Below are positions 7,692-16,574 of a DNA stretch of 64,000 nt, piece by piece. The stretch covers positions 139,903 through 203,902 of the forward strand of contig CAKOYV010000001.1 of NCBI GenBank assembly GCA_934131005.1. Direction: 5' to 3'. Every line of letters begins with the position of its first letter. Positions within the stretch are counted from its first letter, which is position 1. This DNA comes from an uncultured Bacilli bacterium (GTDB taxonomy: Bacteria > Bacillota_I > Bacilli_A > RF39 > UBA660). The position numbers were made by a program, and so were the translations under genes. The notes under the pieces are model-generated. The model was not told the DNA's origin and did not search any database. It saw nothing but the letters and a program-made list of their open reading frames with translations.

Positions 7692-8339
7692 TTATTTTTT
7701 ATTTTTTCTGATTTTCTCTAATACTTTTATATAATTATTTAAATATCGCCACTCATTATCTAATCTATCAGAAAAAATATTCTTCTCCATAATGCCCCTT
7801 TTTTCATTATTAAAACCTATTAAATATTCAATCAAAATATCATACTCATCTCTTATTCTATATATATAAGCCAAAGCATCATCACCATAAGTAATAGAAT
7901 AATTATGATTCAAAATATCTTTCCCCTTTAAAATATCTTCATCCAACCGAACAATATCAATATTCTTCCATCTCTCCATCACCAAATGTTGACTTTCTGC
8001 GGAAGGATTAATATAACTACAAACATTCTCCTTAACTAAATCATTACCCCTCTTAGTAGTACTCTCTACCTTATCAGCATTACAAAGCTGCATCAATAAA
8101 TCATCTTGCATCATCTCCCGTGAAAGAATTTCCTCTTCCTCCATAGGAGTAATTTTTTTCTTATATGGCTTCTTTTTTTCTTTTAAACTCTTAATCTTCT
8201 CACTATTTTGACGTTCTAAATTATCAAGCTCTTCCATACTAAAAGAATACTCTAAATTTTGGGCATTATTATTCTTAGTGTCCATATTCAATTTTGTTTT
8301 AAATTTTTTAAGAATTTTATTAACTATATTGCCCTCCAT
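7692..8339 (-). CDS. Hypothetical charged protein
   Basis: 215 residues, unrecognised. The first about 90 residues are strongly charged and probably coiled coil or disordered (RQNSEKIKSLKEKKKPYKKK, then EEEEIL). The C-terminal half is helical with a conserved-looking segment (VMERWKNIDIVRLDEDILKG, then SITYGDDALAYIYRIRDEYDILIEYLIGFNNE). There is no signal peptide or membrane segment. It is divergent from the MBL gene at 8457 and upstream of the two-component system on the same strand, separated from it by about 137 nt. A ribosome binding site (GTGGTG) is moderate. Confidence 0.6.
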   Translation of the reverse strand: MEGNIVNKILKKFKTKLNMDTKNNNAQNLEYSFSMEELDNLERQNSEKIKSLKEKKKPYKKKITPMEEEEILSREMMQDDLLMQLCNADKVESTTKRGNDLVKENVCSYINPSAESQHLVMERWKNIDIVRLDEDILKGKDILNHNYSITYGDDALAYIYRIRDEYDILIEYLIGFNNEKRGIMEKNIFSDRLDNEWRYLNNYIKVLEKIRKNKK

Positions 8340-8421
8340 TTAAATCACCACAGGTAATATTTTAGCACATAAACACTTATATTTCAATTACTAACTAAAT
8401 CTATACAACATTTAAAATATT

Positions 8422-8430
8422 TGTTATAAT
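8422..8430 (+). promoter_or_regulatory. Extended -10 promoter of the MBL/DUF3006 pair
   Basis: TGT-TATAAT, an extended -10 element 26 nt before the ATG at 8457. The -35 region (TATACA at about 17 nt) is poor, as expected for this promoter class. Confidence 0.6.
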
Positions 8431-8456
8431 AATATCGATAAAGGTAGGTAGATTAT

Positions 8457-9410
8457 ATGAATAAAAGAAGAAAAAATAATAATTCTAAAATCATCTCTCT
8501 AATTGTAGTTATTATATGTATTATTTTTGGATTATCAGAAGAACAAATAAACAAAACATTCGGACTTATAACCAATACAATACCCAACCAAGAAACGGCT
8601 ACCCAAGATAACTCATCACAAACCAAGCAAACTACAAGTCAACAGGGAGAATTACAAGTATATTTCCTAGACGTAGGCCAAGCCGACTCTATCTTAATTA
8701 AAAGCAATAATGAATACATGCTAATAGATGGTGGCAACAATAACGATGGCCCCCTTCTTGTAAAATACTTTCAAAGCCTAGGCATCAAAGAATTTAAATA
8801 TATAGTAGGAACTCATCCCCACGAAGACCACATAGGAGGACTTGATGATGTTATCAAAAATTTCACTATCGATAACATCTACATTCCCGACGCTATGACA
8901 ACCACCAAAACATTTGAAGATTTATTAGATTCAATCGATGAAAAAAACTTAACTTACAAAGTTCCTAAAATAAATAGCACCTTCCCCCTAGGTAATGCCA
9001 ATCTAAAAGTTATCTATACTGGCACTGATACAAGCGATTTAAATAATACATCAATCGTTCTAAAACTAACATACCAAGATATATCAATCCTGCTAACCGG
9101 AGATGCCACTAGCGAAACAGAGAAAAAAATATTAAACAAAGACATAAATTCAACTGTCTTAAAAGTAGGACACCACGGTTCAAAATATTCATCAACTGAA
9201 AGTTTCTTAAAGAAAGTTAATCCCAAATATGCTATCATCTCAGTTGGAAAAAACAATATTTATAACCACCCTGCTACCACAACTATAAACAAACTAGAAA
9301 AATTAAACACAAAAATATATAGAACTGACCAAGATGGAACGATTTTATTAGAAACAAATGGCCACAATATTGATATTGAAAAATTAAAAACTAACACTAA
9401 CGGAGGATAA
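8457..9410 (+). CDS. ComEC/Rec2-like MBL-fold hydrolase, membrane-anchored
   Basis: 317 residues. It has a basic N-terminus, one membrane/signal segment (about 11-27), a Thr/Gln/Ser-rich linker and then a metallo-beta-lactamase domain of the ComEC C-terminal type. FLDVGQADSILIK starts the domain. THPHEDHIGGLDD carries the HxHxDH metal ligands, LLTGDAT a metal-bridging Asp and GHHGSKYSS another His. Family members hydrolyse DNA or other phosphodiesters outside the cell. No ComEC membrane channel is attached, so this is the stand-alone form. It is followed one nucleotide later by a DUF3006 gene, a frequent partner, and both are plus-strand genes in an otherwise minus-strand region. Confidence 0.88.
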   Translation: MNKRRKNNNSKIISLIVVIICIIFGLSEEQINKTFGLITNTIPNQETATQDNSSQTKQTTSQQGELQVYFLDVGQADSILIKSNNEYMLIDGGNNNDGPLLVKYFQSLGIKEFKYIVGTHPHEDHIGGLDDVIKNFTIDNIYIPDAMTTTKTFEDLLDSIDEKNLTYKVPKINSTFPLGNANLKVIYTGTDTSDLNNTSIVLKLTYQDISILLTGDATSETEKKILNKDINSTVLKVGHHGSKYSSTESFLKKVNPKYAIISVGKNNIYNHPATTTINKLEKLNTKIYRTDQDGTILLETNGHNIDIEKLKTNTNGG

Positions 9411-9411
9411 A

Positions 9412-9633
9412 ATGAAATACGCTATAGATAGAATAGAAGATAATATTGCTACCTTAGAAAATATAGACAACAACGAAATAATAAATATAGACATTAACAA
9501 TCTTCCTAAAAACATTAAAGAAGGAACTATCTTAAAATATGAAAATAATACTTACACCATAGATGAAAAGGAAGAACTAGAAAGAAGAAAAAGAATTCAA
9601 GCAAAATTTGCTAAACTAAAAAAAGCATCCTAA
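9412..9633 (+). CDS. DUF3006 domain protein
   Basis: 73 residues. It starts one nucleotide after the MBL gene's stop, with GGAGG lying inside the end of that gene, so the two are co-translated. The N-terminus MKYAIDRIEDNIATLEN and the mid-region LPKNIKEGTILKYENN fit DUF3006, a small beta-barrel-like domain. A basic helical tail (ELERRKRIQAKFAKLKKAS) follows. DUF3006 genes repeatedly sit beside ComEC-like MBL hydrolases. The biochemical role is not known. Confidence 0.85.
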   Translation: MKYAIDRIEDNIATLENIDNNEIINIDINNLPKNIKEGTILKYENNTYTIDEKEELERRKRIQAKFAKLKKAS

Positions 9634-9647
9634 TTAGAAGGTGCTTT
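9622..9647. terminator. Bidirectional terminator between convergent genes
   Basis: AAAGCATCC / GGTGCTTT (one bulged T) with A/T runs on both sides. It ends the DUF3006 transcript and the minus-strand gene ending at 9677. Confidence 0.75.
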
Positions 9648-9676
9648 TTTCTATATAATTTATTTAAAAGAAATTC

Positions 9677-10075
9677 TTAATATTTCAAAGTTTTAGCTTT
9701 TCTATCTTTACGCTTAGATGAATCATTCATCTTACTTTCTAATTGATTTAATTCGCTAAGAGTTATTTTTCCATTATTCTTTATAACACTTTTTACAATA
9801 GAACTATTCATAGACTCCTCTCCCAAGAAATAAGAAGATAATGCCTTAGAATTAAGAAAATGTGTATACTCTAATCCCTTACGATTTTCTCTATAAGAAA
9901 CAACTCTATCATTAACTGTTTTAAAAAGGCCTCGATACTCTTTATAAATACCATCACCAATAGGATACATAATAAACGAATCATTACAATCATTTTTAAA
10001 TTCATGACCAGATACAACAACTAAATCTCTAAAATTAATACTTAATCTATTTATGCAATCTTTTTCTTTTAACAA
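9677..10075 (-). CDS. Hypothetical protein
   Basis: 132 residues, not recognised. It overlaps the end of the preceding 371-residue gene by 29 nt. The only plausible start in frame is a TTG at 10073-10075, without a clear ribosome binding site, so translation would depend on coupling. The middle contains SYRENRKGLEYTHFLNSKALSSYFLGEE. The C-terminal part is helical and then basic (MNDSSKRKDRKAKTLKY). It is the last gene of a long minus-strand array beginning with EssC. A frameshifted C-terminal extension of the upstream gene is an alternative reading. Confidence 0.5.
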   Translation of the reverse strand: MLKEKDCINRLSINFRDLVVVSGHEFKNDCNDSFIMYPIGDGIYKEYRGLFKTVNDRVVSYRENRKGLEYTHFLNSKALSSYFLGEESMNSSIVKSVIKNNGKITLSELNQLESKMNDSSKRKDRKAKTLKY

Positions 10076-11162
10076 TATCTGTAAAATATATCACCTTTTC
10101 ACCACTAGAAGGCATAGATTGTTTATTAACAACCCCTCTACTATGATAATGATCTTCTAAAAAAATTGCCCTAGCTAAATCTAATAATTCCTTCAAACAT
10201 TTATAATCATTAATATTTACTACATCAGTTGGCAAATTCATTACTTCATATTCACAATCCACTTGCAAATATTTATCAATATTAGGAATAATTTTTTTCA
10301 AATAACTACACCAATCACTATAATTATAATTTGTATCATAGCTTTGAATTTGTTTTCTAGCAAGTTCCCTAAACCATTTTTGTTTTTCACCTAACATTTT
10401 CATCTCATAAATATCCCAATTTTTAATTATTGTTTTAAATATTTTTCTTGCATTATCCAATAAATAAATATGTCCCTCTACATAATCACCAAGTGCATCA
10501 TCCCAACATCTTACATAATCTATTAAAAATTTACTCTCTCCCCAATTTTTAAACATTTCTAAACTTTTAAAATTTTGATGAATAAAATTTTCTAATTCTC
10601 CTCCATTGCCACCAAAAATATCTTCTAAATACAATTTAGCAAAACTATCACATTCATACTTATCTTCAAAGGCAATATCATGACTAGCTGTTCCAAATCC
10701 TAAACCTAACATTTCCAAAAGTTCTCTATCATCAACGGAAGATATTGCTAAATCAATCATACTCTTCTGATTAGTTATATAACATGAAGCCATTACTCTA
10801 TAACGACTAATATCATAACTAACTTTTTTAGACTTCAAACAGTCTACTTTCTCTAAAACAGAAGCCATATACACAATAAAATTCATATATTCATAATCAT
10901 TTTCATCCAAACTTTTTAAGTAATTATTAGCAACCATTATAACAAATTCCCAATCCCCTTTAAATTTATCAATCAAAAAATGAACAAACTCTCGATTTTT
11001 CTTAACATTATCTGAACAAAGATTATACATATTCTTATCTTTTGATATATTAATAACATCCCTCATAAATTTATAATCATTCTCCAGTTTTAAAACATCT
11101 AAAACTTCATCACCATTTATATAATTCCATATTAAATTAATATTATAACTCCTACTTCTCAT
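10047..11162 (-). CDS. Hypothetical protein, 371 aa
   Basis: ATG at 11160-11162 with a GGTAGG-type ribosome binding site. It is all-helical and acidic, with no signal peptide or membrane segment. It has helices reminiscent of a repeat scaffold (FVIMVANNYLKSLDENDYEY, SYDISRYRVMASCYITNQ, then ELLEMLGLGFGTASHDIAF) and a Trp-rich C-terminal half. I do not recognise the family. It lies 24 nt downstream of the laccase-domain gene and overlaps the 132-residue gene, so these three are probably one transcript. A link to the T7SS genes 2 kb upstream is possible from position only. Confidence 0.6.
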   Translation of the reverse strand: MRSRSYNINLIWNYINGDEVLDVLKLENDYKFMRDVINISKDKNMYNLCSDNVKKNREFVHFLIDKFKGDWEFVIMVANNYLKSLDENDYEYMNFIVYMASVLEKVDCLKSKKVSYDISRYRVMASCYITNQKSMIDLAISSVDDRELLEMLGLGFGTASHDIAFEDKYECDSFAKLYLEDIFGGNGGELENFIHQNFKSLEMFKNWGESKFLIDYVRCWDDALGDYVEGHIYLLDNARKIFKTIIKNWDIYEMKMLGEKQKWFRELARKQIQSYDTNYNYSDWCSYLKKIIPNIDKYLQVDCEYEVMNLPTDVVNINDYKCLKELLDLARAIFLEDHYHSRGVVNKQSMPSSGEKVIYFTDIVKRKRLHK

Positions 11163-11186
11163 AAATTAATCTACCTACCTATAACT

Positions 11187-11930
11187 CTACTTAATACCAA
11201 TAACCGCAATATTCCTTCCACTATTATCTCCATCACTTCTATATGAATGAAATTTATCACTATTACATTTAGTACAAATATCAGTTACATATATATTATC
11301 CGCCAAAATTCCCCTTTTTACCAACAATTTTTTATTTAATGAAACTGTGTCTATATAATAACTTCCATCAACAATACTAACAAACTCATCAATATCGCTA
11401 AATTTACTTCTAAACTGTTCTAAAACATCACTACCTACTTCAAAACAACATTTTAAAATACTAGGATTAATAAATATTAGTATATCACTAACCGAAGAAT
11501 TATAATGTGCACTCATTTTATCAATAGCCTTAATAACAATCTCTTCCAAAGTTCCTCTCCAACCAGAATGAACATTTCCAATTACTCCTCGAACAGGATC
11601 ATATAACAAAATTGCTTGACAATCTGCAACTCTAGTTACCAACATTACTCCATGAAGATTAGTAATCAATCCATCGCAATTCTCAAATTTATCTGTAATA
11701 TTTTCTCGAGTAACAACTTTAACAACATCCGAATGACACTGACAAGGACTTTTACGTACAAATCTAGTAGAAAAAATATCATATATCTGACTATACTCTT
11801 TCCGTATTTTTTCATCTCCCACAAACTCCTTATTAAAATTAAAAGGCTTTTTTGTAAACAAATGACAAATATTCTCATACTCCATAAGCCTCTTAAATTG
11901 AATATAATTATCATACTCTACAATATTCAC
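11187..11930 (-). CDS. pgeF: Laccase-domain purine nucleosidase-type protein (YfiH/YlmD/PgeF family)
   Basis: About 247 residues with the multicopper-oxidase-like (DUF152) signature: CQCHSDVVKVV, VADCQAILLYDPVRGVIGNVH, SGWRGTLEEIV, INPSILKCCFEVG and the C-terminal CTKCNSDKFHSYRSDG. These include the Cys and His residues that form the metal/substrate site. Family members act on purine nucleosides (adenosine deaminase and phosphorylase activity) and affect peptidoglycan precursor editing. I favour the GTG at 11928-11930, 10 nt after GAGGTG; a TTG at 11939 is almost on top of that site. It follows the SDR gene in the same minus-strand array. Confidence 0.88.
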   Translation of the reverse strand: MNIVEYDNYIQFKRLMEYENICHLFTKKPFNFNKEFVGDEKIRKEYSQIYDIFSTRFVRKSPCQCHSDVVKVVTRENITDKFENCDGLITNLHGVMLVTRVADCQAILLYDPVRGVIGNVHSGWRGTLEEIVIKAIDKMSAHYNSSVSDILIFINPSILKCCFEVGSDVLEQFRSKFSDIDEFVSIVDGSYYIDTVSLNKKLLVKRGILADNIYVTDICTKCNSDKFHSYRSDGDNSGRNIAVIGIK

Positions 11931-12050
11931 AACAAACAATCACCTCTCAATTATCATTCTATCACAACACTTCAAAAAAATCTAACCAAATATACTTAAA
12001 ATAAAGAAAAAATATAATACTCTTCCGTTATTATATTTCTACTATCTCTA

Positions 12051-12830
12051 CTAAAACGTATATCCCCCATCAACACCTATATTTTGCGAAGTAATATATC
12101 TTGCCTCATCAGAACATAAAAATGCTACCATATTTGCAATATCAATAGGATCCTGTGGCTTTCCATTAGGAGTTCCTTTATTCCATTCAGCCCAAACCTT
12201 CTCACGTTCTTCCTTATCATCACCAGCAATCTGATCTAATATTTCTTCCCACATACTTGTCCTAATAATACCAGGACAAATACAATTAACTGTTACATTA
12301 TCTAAAGCAGCCTCTCTTCCCAAAGAAGCAGTAGCTGCTAAAATAGCAGCCTTAGTAGCACTATAAACACTAAATCCACCTAAGCAAGCCTTAGCAGCTA
12401 TTGAAGACATATTAACAATCTTACCATATTTTTGCTCCCTCATTATCATTAAAGCTTCTCTACAAGAATATAATGTTCCTTTTATATTAACATCACAAGA
12501 CAAATCTATATCATGAATACTCTGTTTAGTAATTTCTTCCGTTAAACAAACACCAGCACTATTAACAACAAAATCAACTCTGCCCCATTCATCTACTATT
12601 TTCTTATACATAGCATGAACGCTATCATAATTAGTTACATCAAGACAATAAGAAATAGCCTCTACTCCATACTCACGAATCTCACGACAAACACTCTCAC
12701 ATCTATCACTAACTAAATCAGCAACCAATACTGAAGCTCCATTTTTAGCAAATAATAAAGCACACTCTCTACCTAATCCACTTCCACCACCTGTAACCAA
12801 AACCTTCTTCCCTCTAAAATTAAATTCCAT
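12051..12830 (-). CDS. Short-chain dehydrogenase/reductase (SDR)
   Basis: 259 residues, the classical SDR length. The cofactor motif TGGGSGLG is at about residues 14-21, NSAG in the fourth strand, the catalytic Ser in NMSSIA and the YSATK active-site pair near residue 156. The C-terminal QNIGVDGGYTF is typical. It is an NAD(P)H-dependent oxidoreductase; Asp39 after the second strand (VADLV) favours NAD(H). Substrate unknown: FabG-like and polyol dehydrogenase-like members share all of these motifs. It follows the dCMP deaminase gene by 32 nt on the same strand. Confidence 0.9.
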   Translation of the reverse strand: MEFNFRGKKVLVTGGGSGLGRECALLFAKNGASVLVADLVSDRCESVCREIREYGVEAISYCLDVTNYDSVHAMYKKIVDEWGRVDFVVNSAGVCLTEEITKQSIHDIDLSCDVNIKGTLYSCREALMIMREQKYGKIVNMSSIAAKACLGGFSVYSATKAAILAATASLGREAALDNVTVNCICPGIIRTSMWEEILDQIAGDDKEEREKVWAEWNKGTPNGKPQDPIDIANMVAFLCSDEARYITSQNIGVDGGYTF

Positions 12831-12862
12831 ATTATCAACTTCTTTCTATCTTAATCATTTAA

Positions 12863-13369
12863 TTAACTTAAATCCAACACTATTTTCTTTCTATTATCAA
12901 AAGAAAATTCTACATATTCAACCCCACATCTATCAAACATTAACTTACTAGCCTTAACATCATCTGTATCCTTATATTTATCACATAAATAAATAACTTT
13001 CTTAATACCTGATTGAATAATCAACTTAGCACATTCATTACAAGGAAACAAATCAACATATATCTTCGCTCCCTCTAAATCTTTTTTATTACCCCTAAAA
13101 TTTAAAATAGCATTCATCTCTCCATGACAAACAAAAGCATACTTAGTACTTAATCTATCACCTTCTCTATCCCATGGAAAATATTTATCTGAAAAACCAT
13201 TAGGTGCTCCATTATAACCAATTGATAAAATTCTATTATCACGACTAACAATACAAGCTCCAACCTGCGTATTAGGATCCTTACTTCTAAGAGCTGATAA
13301 CTTAGCAACTCCCATAAAATACTCATCCCAATTTAAATAATCTTTTCTTTGCTTATTAAATTCTTTCAT
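12863..13369 (-). CDS. comEB: Deoxycytidylate (dCMP) deaminase
   Basis: 168 residues. Zinc-dependent deaminase motifs are clear: CHGEMNAILNF (HxE, where HAE is more usual) and PCNECAKLIIQSGIKKV (PCxxC). The family start YFMGVAKLSALRS, then NTQVGACIV, and IGYNGAPNGFSD are also present. It converts dCMP to dUMP to feed thymidylate synthesis. GGAGG precedes the ATG. In Bacillus this gene is comEB in the late competence operon. Here the ComEC-like protein is 4 kb away on the other strand, so the linkage is loose. It lies 19 nt after the papain-like peptidase gene. Confidence 0.92.
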   Translation of the reverse strand: MKEFNKQRKDYLNWDEYFMGVAKLSALRSKDPNTQVGACIVSRDNRILSIGYNGAPNGFSDKYFPWDREGDRLSTKYAFVCHGEMNAILNFRGNKKDLEGAKIYVDLFPCNECAKLIIQSGIKKVIYLCDKYKDTDDVKASKLMFDRCGVEYVEFSFDNRKKIVLDLS

Positions 13370-13388
13370 AACTTACCTCCACTTTAGT

Positions 13389-14648
13389 CTAAATATCTAA
13401 ATCTATAATTGTCACATCTTGAGAATTACTATTAGAAGTATCAAGTATATACTTATTTCCCCATGAAGAAACAACTAAATCACCATTTTCTGTAACATCT
13501 GTAACAGACATTGCGTGGCTACCACCATTTTCTGAACAAATTTTACCTCTACCACCAGTTTTTTCATCATAATCATATAAATCATAACCATCTCCTCCCC
13601 AAATAATCTGTTTTCCCTCTTTTAATGCAGATTTATAATCATTACTAGACATACTACCATAATTAACACTAGTTCCTTGAAAATTCGACATCGATTTTAT
13701 ATCAGATTTAACATGATATTTATCCTCTAAAAAACTTGATAAATACTTATAATCCCAAACACAAACTCCATCCGCACCACTTGATGCTTTTATAACATAT
13801 TTACCATTTTTAAATTTAATATTCCCAACAACTTCTTTAATATCACTTAACCCTTCTTTTTTACAACAATAAAGAAAAAAATCTAAAATTAGCGGTTCAT
13901 AATTAAATTCTTTATCATCATTTTTATACATATTAAAACCAAATGTTTTTTTAAAATCCACTTCTCTACCTTGATATTCTTTAAAAATACTATTTACAAC
14001 TGCTGTATAACCACATCCTACAGTACCAAGCCTTAATAAACATCTAATATACTTCTTTTTATCATCATTCGGAAAATATTCCGCTAAAACCTTCAAAATA
14101 TCATCACTTTTCAATAACTTTTTATAATTATAAAAAAAGCTCATCTGTGAACCACCATATTGACTAAATCTATCATCTTTTTTGTTTATATTTGTATCAC
14201 TAAATATATCTCTTCCATCATTCGTCTTATTATTTTTAAAATCATCTATTCCACTAACCTTTGATAAAGAACTAAAATACCAATAACCACCTTTACTAAC
14301 ATATACATAGCTAACTCCAGTATTTAAAGTTATAATTGCTTTGTTATCTGTAATATAAAAAACTTTTTCAACTTTTTCATCACTAGCAATTTCTCCAGAT
14401 CCCCCTAAATAATCCTGCCACCATTTTTTTTCTTCTTCATCTATTTCCTTTTCCGCTTGCTTCATTTTAGTATAATCGTCAAGTATTTCATTTAAAACTA
14501 GTTTATCTTCTTTAGTTTCTTCAACTATACCACTAACATCAAAAAATTCAGTATCATTAGAAATTGATGTATTTTGCAAGTTAGGTCCTATTTTATCTTT
14601 AAAATTATATTTATCTAAAGAAAGCTTACTATAATTAACTCTATCCAT
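13389..14648 (-). CDS. Papain-like cysteine peptidase, candidate T7SS effector
   Basis: 419 residues without a signal peptide. Residues 1-85 are helical and acidic and contain a WW pair (76-77). The middle carries YVYVSKGGYWYFSSL. The C-terminal half looks like a papain-fold peptidase: Cys212 in LGTVGCGYTAVVNS, His378 in GGSHAMSVTDV, and VVSSWGNKYIL (394-401), which resembles the NSWG motif of papain with Ser in place of Asn. It lies in the same minus-strand array as EssC and the WXG-like proteins, with AGAGGTG before the ATG. I infer a secreted or toxin-like enzyme exported by this T7SS. A processing peptidase for the locus is the alternative. The Asn replacement leaves activity open. Confidence 0.6.
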   Translation of the reverse strand: MDRVNYSKLSLDKYNFKDKIGPNLQNTSISNDTEFFDVSGIVEETKEDKLVLNEILDDYTKMKQAEKEIDEEEKKWWQDYLGGSGEIASDEKVEKVFYITDNKAIITLNTGVSYVYVSKGGYWYFSSLSKVSGIDDFKNNKTNDGRDIFSDTNINKKDDRFSQYGGSQMSFFYNYKKLLKSDDILKVLAEYFPNDDKKKYIRCLLRLGTVGCGYTAVVNSIFKEYQGREVDFKKTFGFNMYKNDDKEFNYEPLILDFFLYCCKKEGLSDIKEVVGNIKFKNGKYVIKASSGADGVCVWDYKYLSSFLEDKYHVKSDIKSMSNFQGTSVNYGSMSSNDYKSALKEGKQIIWGGDGYDLYDYDEKTGGRGKICSENGGSHAMSVTDVTENGDLVVSSWGNKYILDTSNSNSQDVTIIDLDI

Positions 14649-14660
14649 TAATAGTCACCT

Positions 14661-15344
14661 CTACTCATCAACAAAAAGTCTTATTAAAACTTTTGTATTA
14701 ATCCCCAATTTAAAACTTACTTCACTCTCTATTTTTTTAGAAATCTCTCCAATAAATTGCTCTCGCTTATCAATATTTAACAGATATTCCTCATCACTAA
14801 TCGAACTATCATTATCATCATAAGCAATAACAATTACCAAATAATCACTTGGAACGATATTACTTGGAATCACACTTCCATAACAACTTTTTGCTTCAGA
14901 AAAATATTCTCCCCTACGATAATTATCTATTACAACATCATGAAAAGTACTACTAACTATATATATAAGTTCCTCATCTATATCATAATTTTCTTTATTA
15001 ACTCTTGAAATTAATCTCTTTAAGCAATCAAAAGATAACTTTTCTACATATAAAAAATTTCTAACATAAATATATTTAAGATTTAAATAAGACGTTTCGT
15101 GAAAAATATTTCTCTCTTTTTTATCTATAGCAACAAAATTCAAATTACTATTTTCAATAGCATCATCATATTTAACTAAATTTATTTTACTATTTATATA
15201 ATAATCTAATCCTTTTCGATATAAAGCTTGAACTTTTCTATAATTATCACAATTACCATCTACAATTAACCCTCGTTTAACCGCAAAATTCATATTAATA
15301 TTTTTATCTAAAATATCATCATTATCCAACATTCTCAAATCCAT
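14661..15344 (-). CDS. Hypothetical protein in the T7SS locus
   Basis: 227 residues, not recognised. It is mixed alpha/beta with no signal peptide or membrane segment. Segments include FAVKRGLIVDGNCDNYRK near residue 20, IVSSTFHDVVIDNYRRGEYF in the middle and the strand DYLVIVIAYDDNDSS near the C-terminus. AGGTGAT precedes the ATG. It is sandwiched between a 70-residue gene (15 nt) and the papain-like peptidase gene (12 nt), so it is very probably co-transcribed with both. By position it could be an adaptor or an immunity protein, but nothing in the sequence shows this. Confidence 0.6.
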   Translation of the reverse strand: MDLRMLDNDDILDKNINMNFAVKRGLIVDGNCDNYRKVQALYRKGLDYYINSKINLVKYDDAIENSNLNFVAIDKKERNIFHETSYLNLKYIYVRNFLYVEKLSFDCLKRLISRVNKENYDIDEELIYIVSSTFHDVVIDNYRRGEYFSEAKSCYGSVIPSNIVPSDYLVIVIAYDDNDSSISDEEYLLNIDKREQFIGEISKKIESEVSFKLGINTKVLIRLFVDE

Positions 15345-15359
15345 TGCATATCACCTAAC

Positions 15360-15572
15360 TTATCTGTTATCAATATTAGAAAGCAAACTACTTAAATCTT
15401 TATCACAAGTAACTTCTTCATTTTTTAACCAATTAAATTTATCTTCTTCTATAATTTTACCATCAATTAAAGCACTAATCTTTAATTTTTCATTAAAATT
15501 ATCATGAAAAGTTATTATCTTTTTAATTTTATTCTGAAATTCTTTTATTTCACTATATACATTATCATTCAT
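15360..15572 (-). CDS. Small helical protein in the T7SS locus
   Basis: 70 residues: a long amphipathic N-terminal helix (NVYSEIKEFQNKIKKIITFH) followed by an acidic segment with a Trp (DKFNWLKNEEV). It begins 2 nt after the stop of the WXG-like 295-residue gene, whose final codons supply GGAGAAG as ribosome binding site. Small helical partners encoded beside LXG/WXG substrates act as targeting factors in described T7SSb loci, and this gene has that size and position. No family could be recognised, so that role is inference. Confidence 0.6.
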   Translation of the reverse strand: MNDNVYSEIKEFQNKIKKIITFHDNFNEKLKISALIDGKIIEEDKFNWLKNEEVTCDKDLSSLLSNIDNR

Positions 15573-15574
15573 AA

Positions 15575-16462
15575 CTAATTATCTTCTCCTAAACTAGCCA
15601 TAGATTTAACCATTTCTTTTTCCATTTTTCTTACATCAGCAACTTCTTTCAATAATAATTTAGTCTCTATTACATGATTATTCTTAATTTTTACTAAATT
15701 GTTAATCAACTTTTCTTCTAATAATTTAATTTTACCAATACTATCACTTTTATAGCACTTATTAACATCATCATAGCTATCTCTTAAATCATCTAAAATA
15801 GTACTTTCCTCTACAACCAAATTTTTAATTACATTATAAGTCTTCTCTATTTTATCAGCATCCACACATCGTCTATCATGTTTAATCATTGTCGTTCCCT
15901 TATAATAATCTCCTTCATCAGTAAGTTTTATTACTCCAATATCAACCTTACCAATCTTATTTTCAACATTTAATAAGATATTATCAATCTCACTACTAAC
16001 ATTATCAAATTTCTGCAATATTTCACTCAAATTTTTAGAAATATTATTTAATCTTAATAAATTATTATAAATACTATCATAAACTTTACTACTATTATCC
16101 CTTATCATTATATCATTAGCTTTTTCTACTAAATTATTAATTTTATCTAAATATAAATTATAATAACGCTTAATCTCATCTCTTTTATTTAAATCAAGCA
16201 ATATATTTTTACCCACTTTTTTACATTCAATAACCAAATATTTATAAATATTTTTAATATCTTTAAAATAATCTAAATAAAGTCCTACTAAACGTTTCTC
16301 ATTCCTAATATTTTCTAAAAAATAAACCCCTTTAGTTGTAGTCCACCAATTATTAAGTTTATTAAATTCATTATAATAATTCAAATAATTTTCTTGATAT
16401 TTCTCTTCTATTTTAGATAAAATATTCAACTTCTCTTCTAGTAAATTAATATCTATCTCCAT
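15575..16462 (-). CDS. WXG/LXG-like helical protein
   Basis: I start at the ATG 16460-16462 because AAGGAGAG lies 6 nt upstream; the longer frame would begin with ten unsupported residues. The 295-residue product is almost entirely helical. Its first about 80 residues form a helix, then NNWWTTTKG with Trp39/Trp40, then a second helix. This is the position of the WXG turn in ESX proteins. Long coiled-coil helices follow, with a short insertion (GDYYKGTTMIKHDRRC). LXG-type T7SS substrates begin with such a hairpin. There is no signal peptide. It follows the 217-residue WXG-like gene behind a terminator-like inverted repeat. Confidence 0.6.
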   Translation of the reverse strand: MEIDINLLEEKLNILSKIEEKYQENYLNYYNEFNKLNNWWTTTKGVYFLENIRNEKRLVGLYLDYFKDIKNIYKYLVIECKKVGKNILLDLNKRDEIKRYYNLYLDKINNLVEKANDIMIRDNSSKVYDSIYNNLLRLNNISKNLSEILQKFDNVSSEIDNILLNVENKIGKVDIGVIKLTDEGDYYKGTTMIKHDRRCVDADKIEKTYNVIKNLVVEESTILDDLRDSYDDVNKCYKSDSIGKIKLLEEKLINNLVKIKNNHVIETKLLLKEVADVRKMEKEMVKSMASLGEDN

Positions 16463-16480
16463 AAATTCTCTCCTTACTAA

Positions 16481-16563
16481 AAAAATGAACAACTAATTAC
16501 CTTGAAAACAATACCTATTTAAATAAGATATATAATTTCAAAAAATTAAATATGTTCATTTTT
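16481..16563 (-). terminator. Long inverted repeat/attenuator after the WXG-like gene
   Basis: Eleven-bp arms AAAAATGAACA (plus 16481-16491) and TGTTCATTTTT (16553-16563) enclose a 61-nt AT-rich loop. On the minus strand the 3' arm ends in a T-run. It lies between the WXG-like gene and the next gene and would let the first gene be expressed above the rest. Confidence 0.5.
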
Positions 16564-16574
16564 AATAACATAAA

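Noticed and set aside
8457..13369. A complete competence (comE) locus
   Set aside because: comEB and a ComEC-like hydrolase occur, but the latter lacks the ComEC channel, they lie on opposite strands and no comEA is present.
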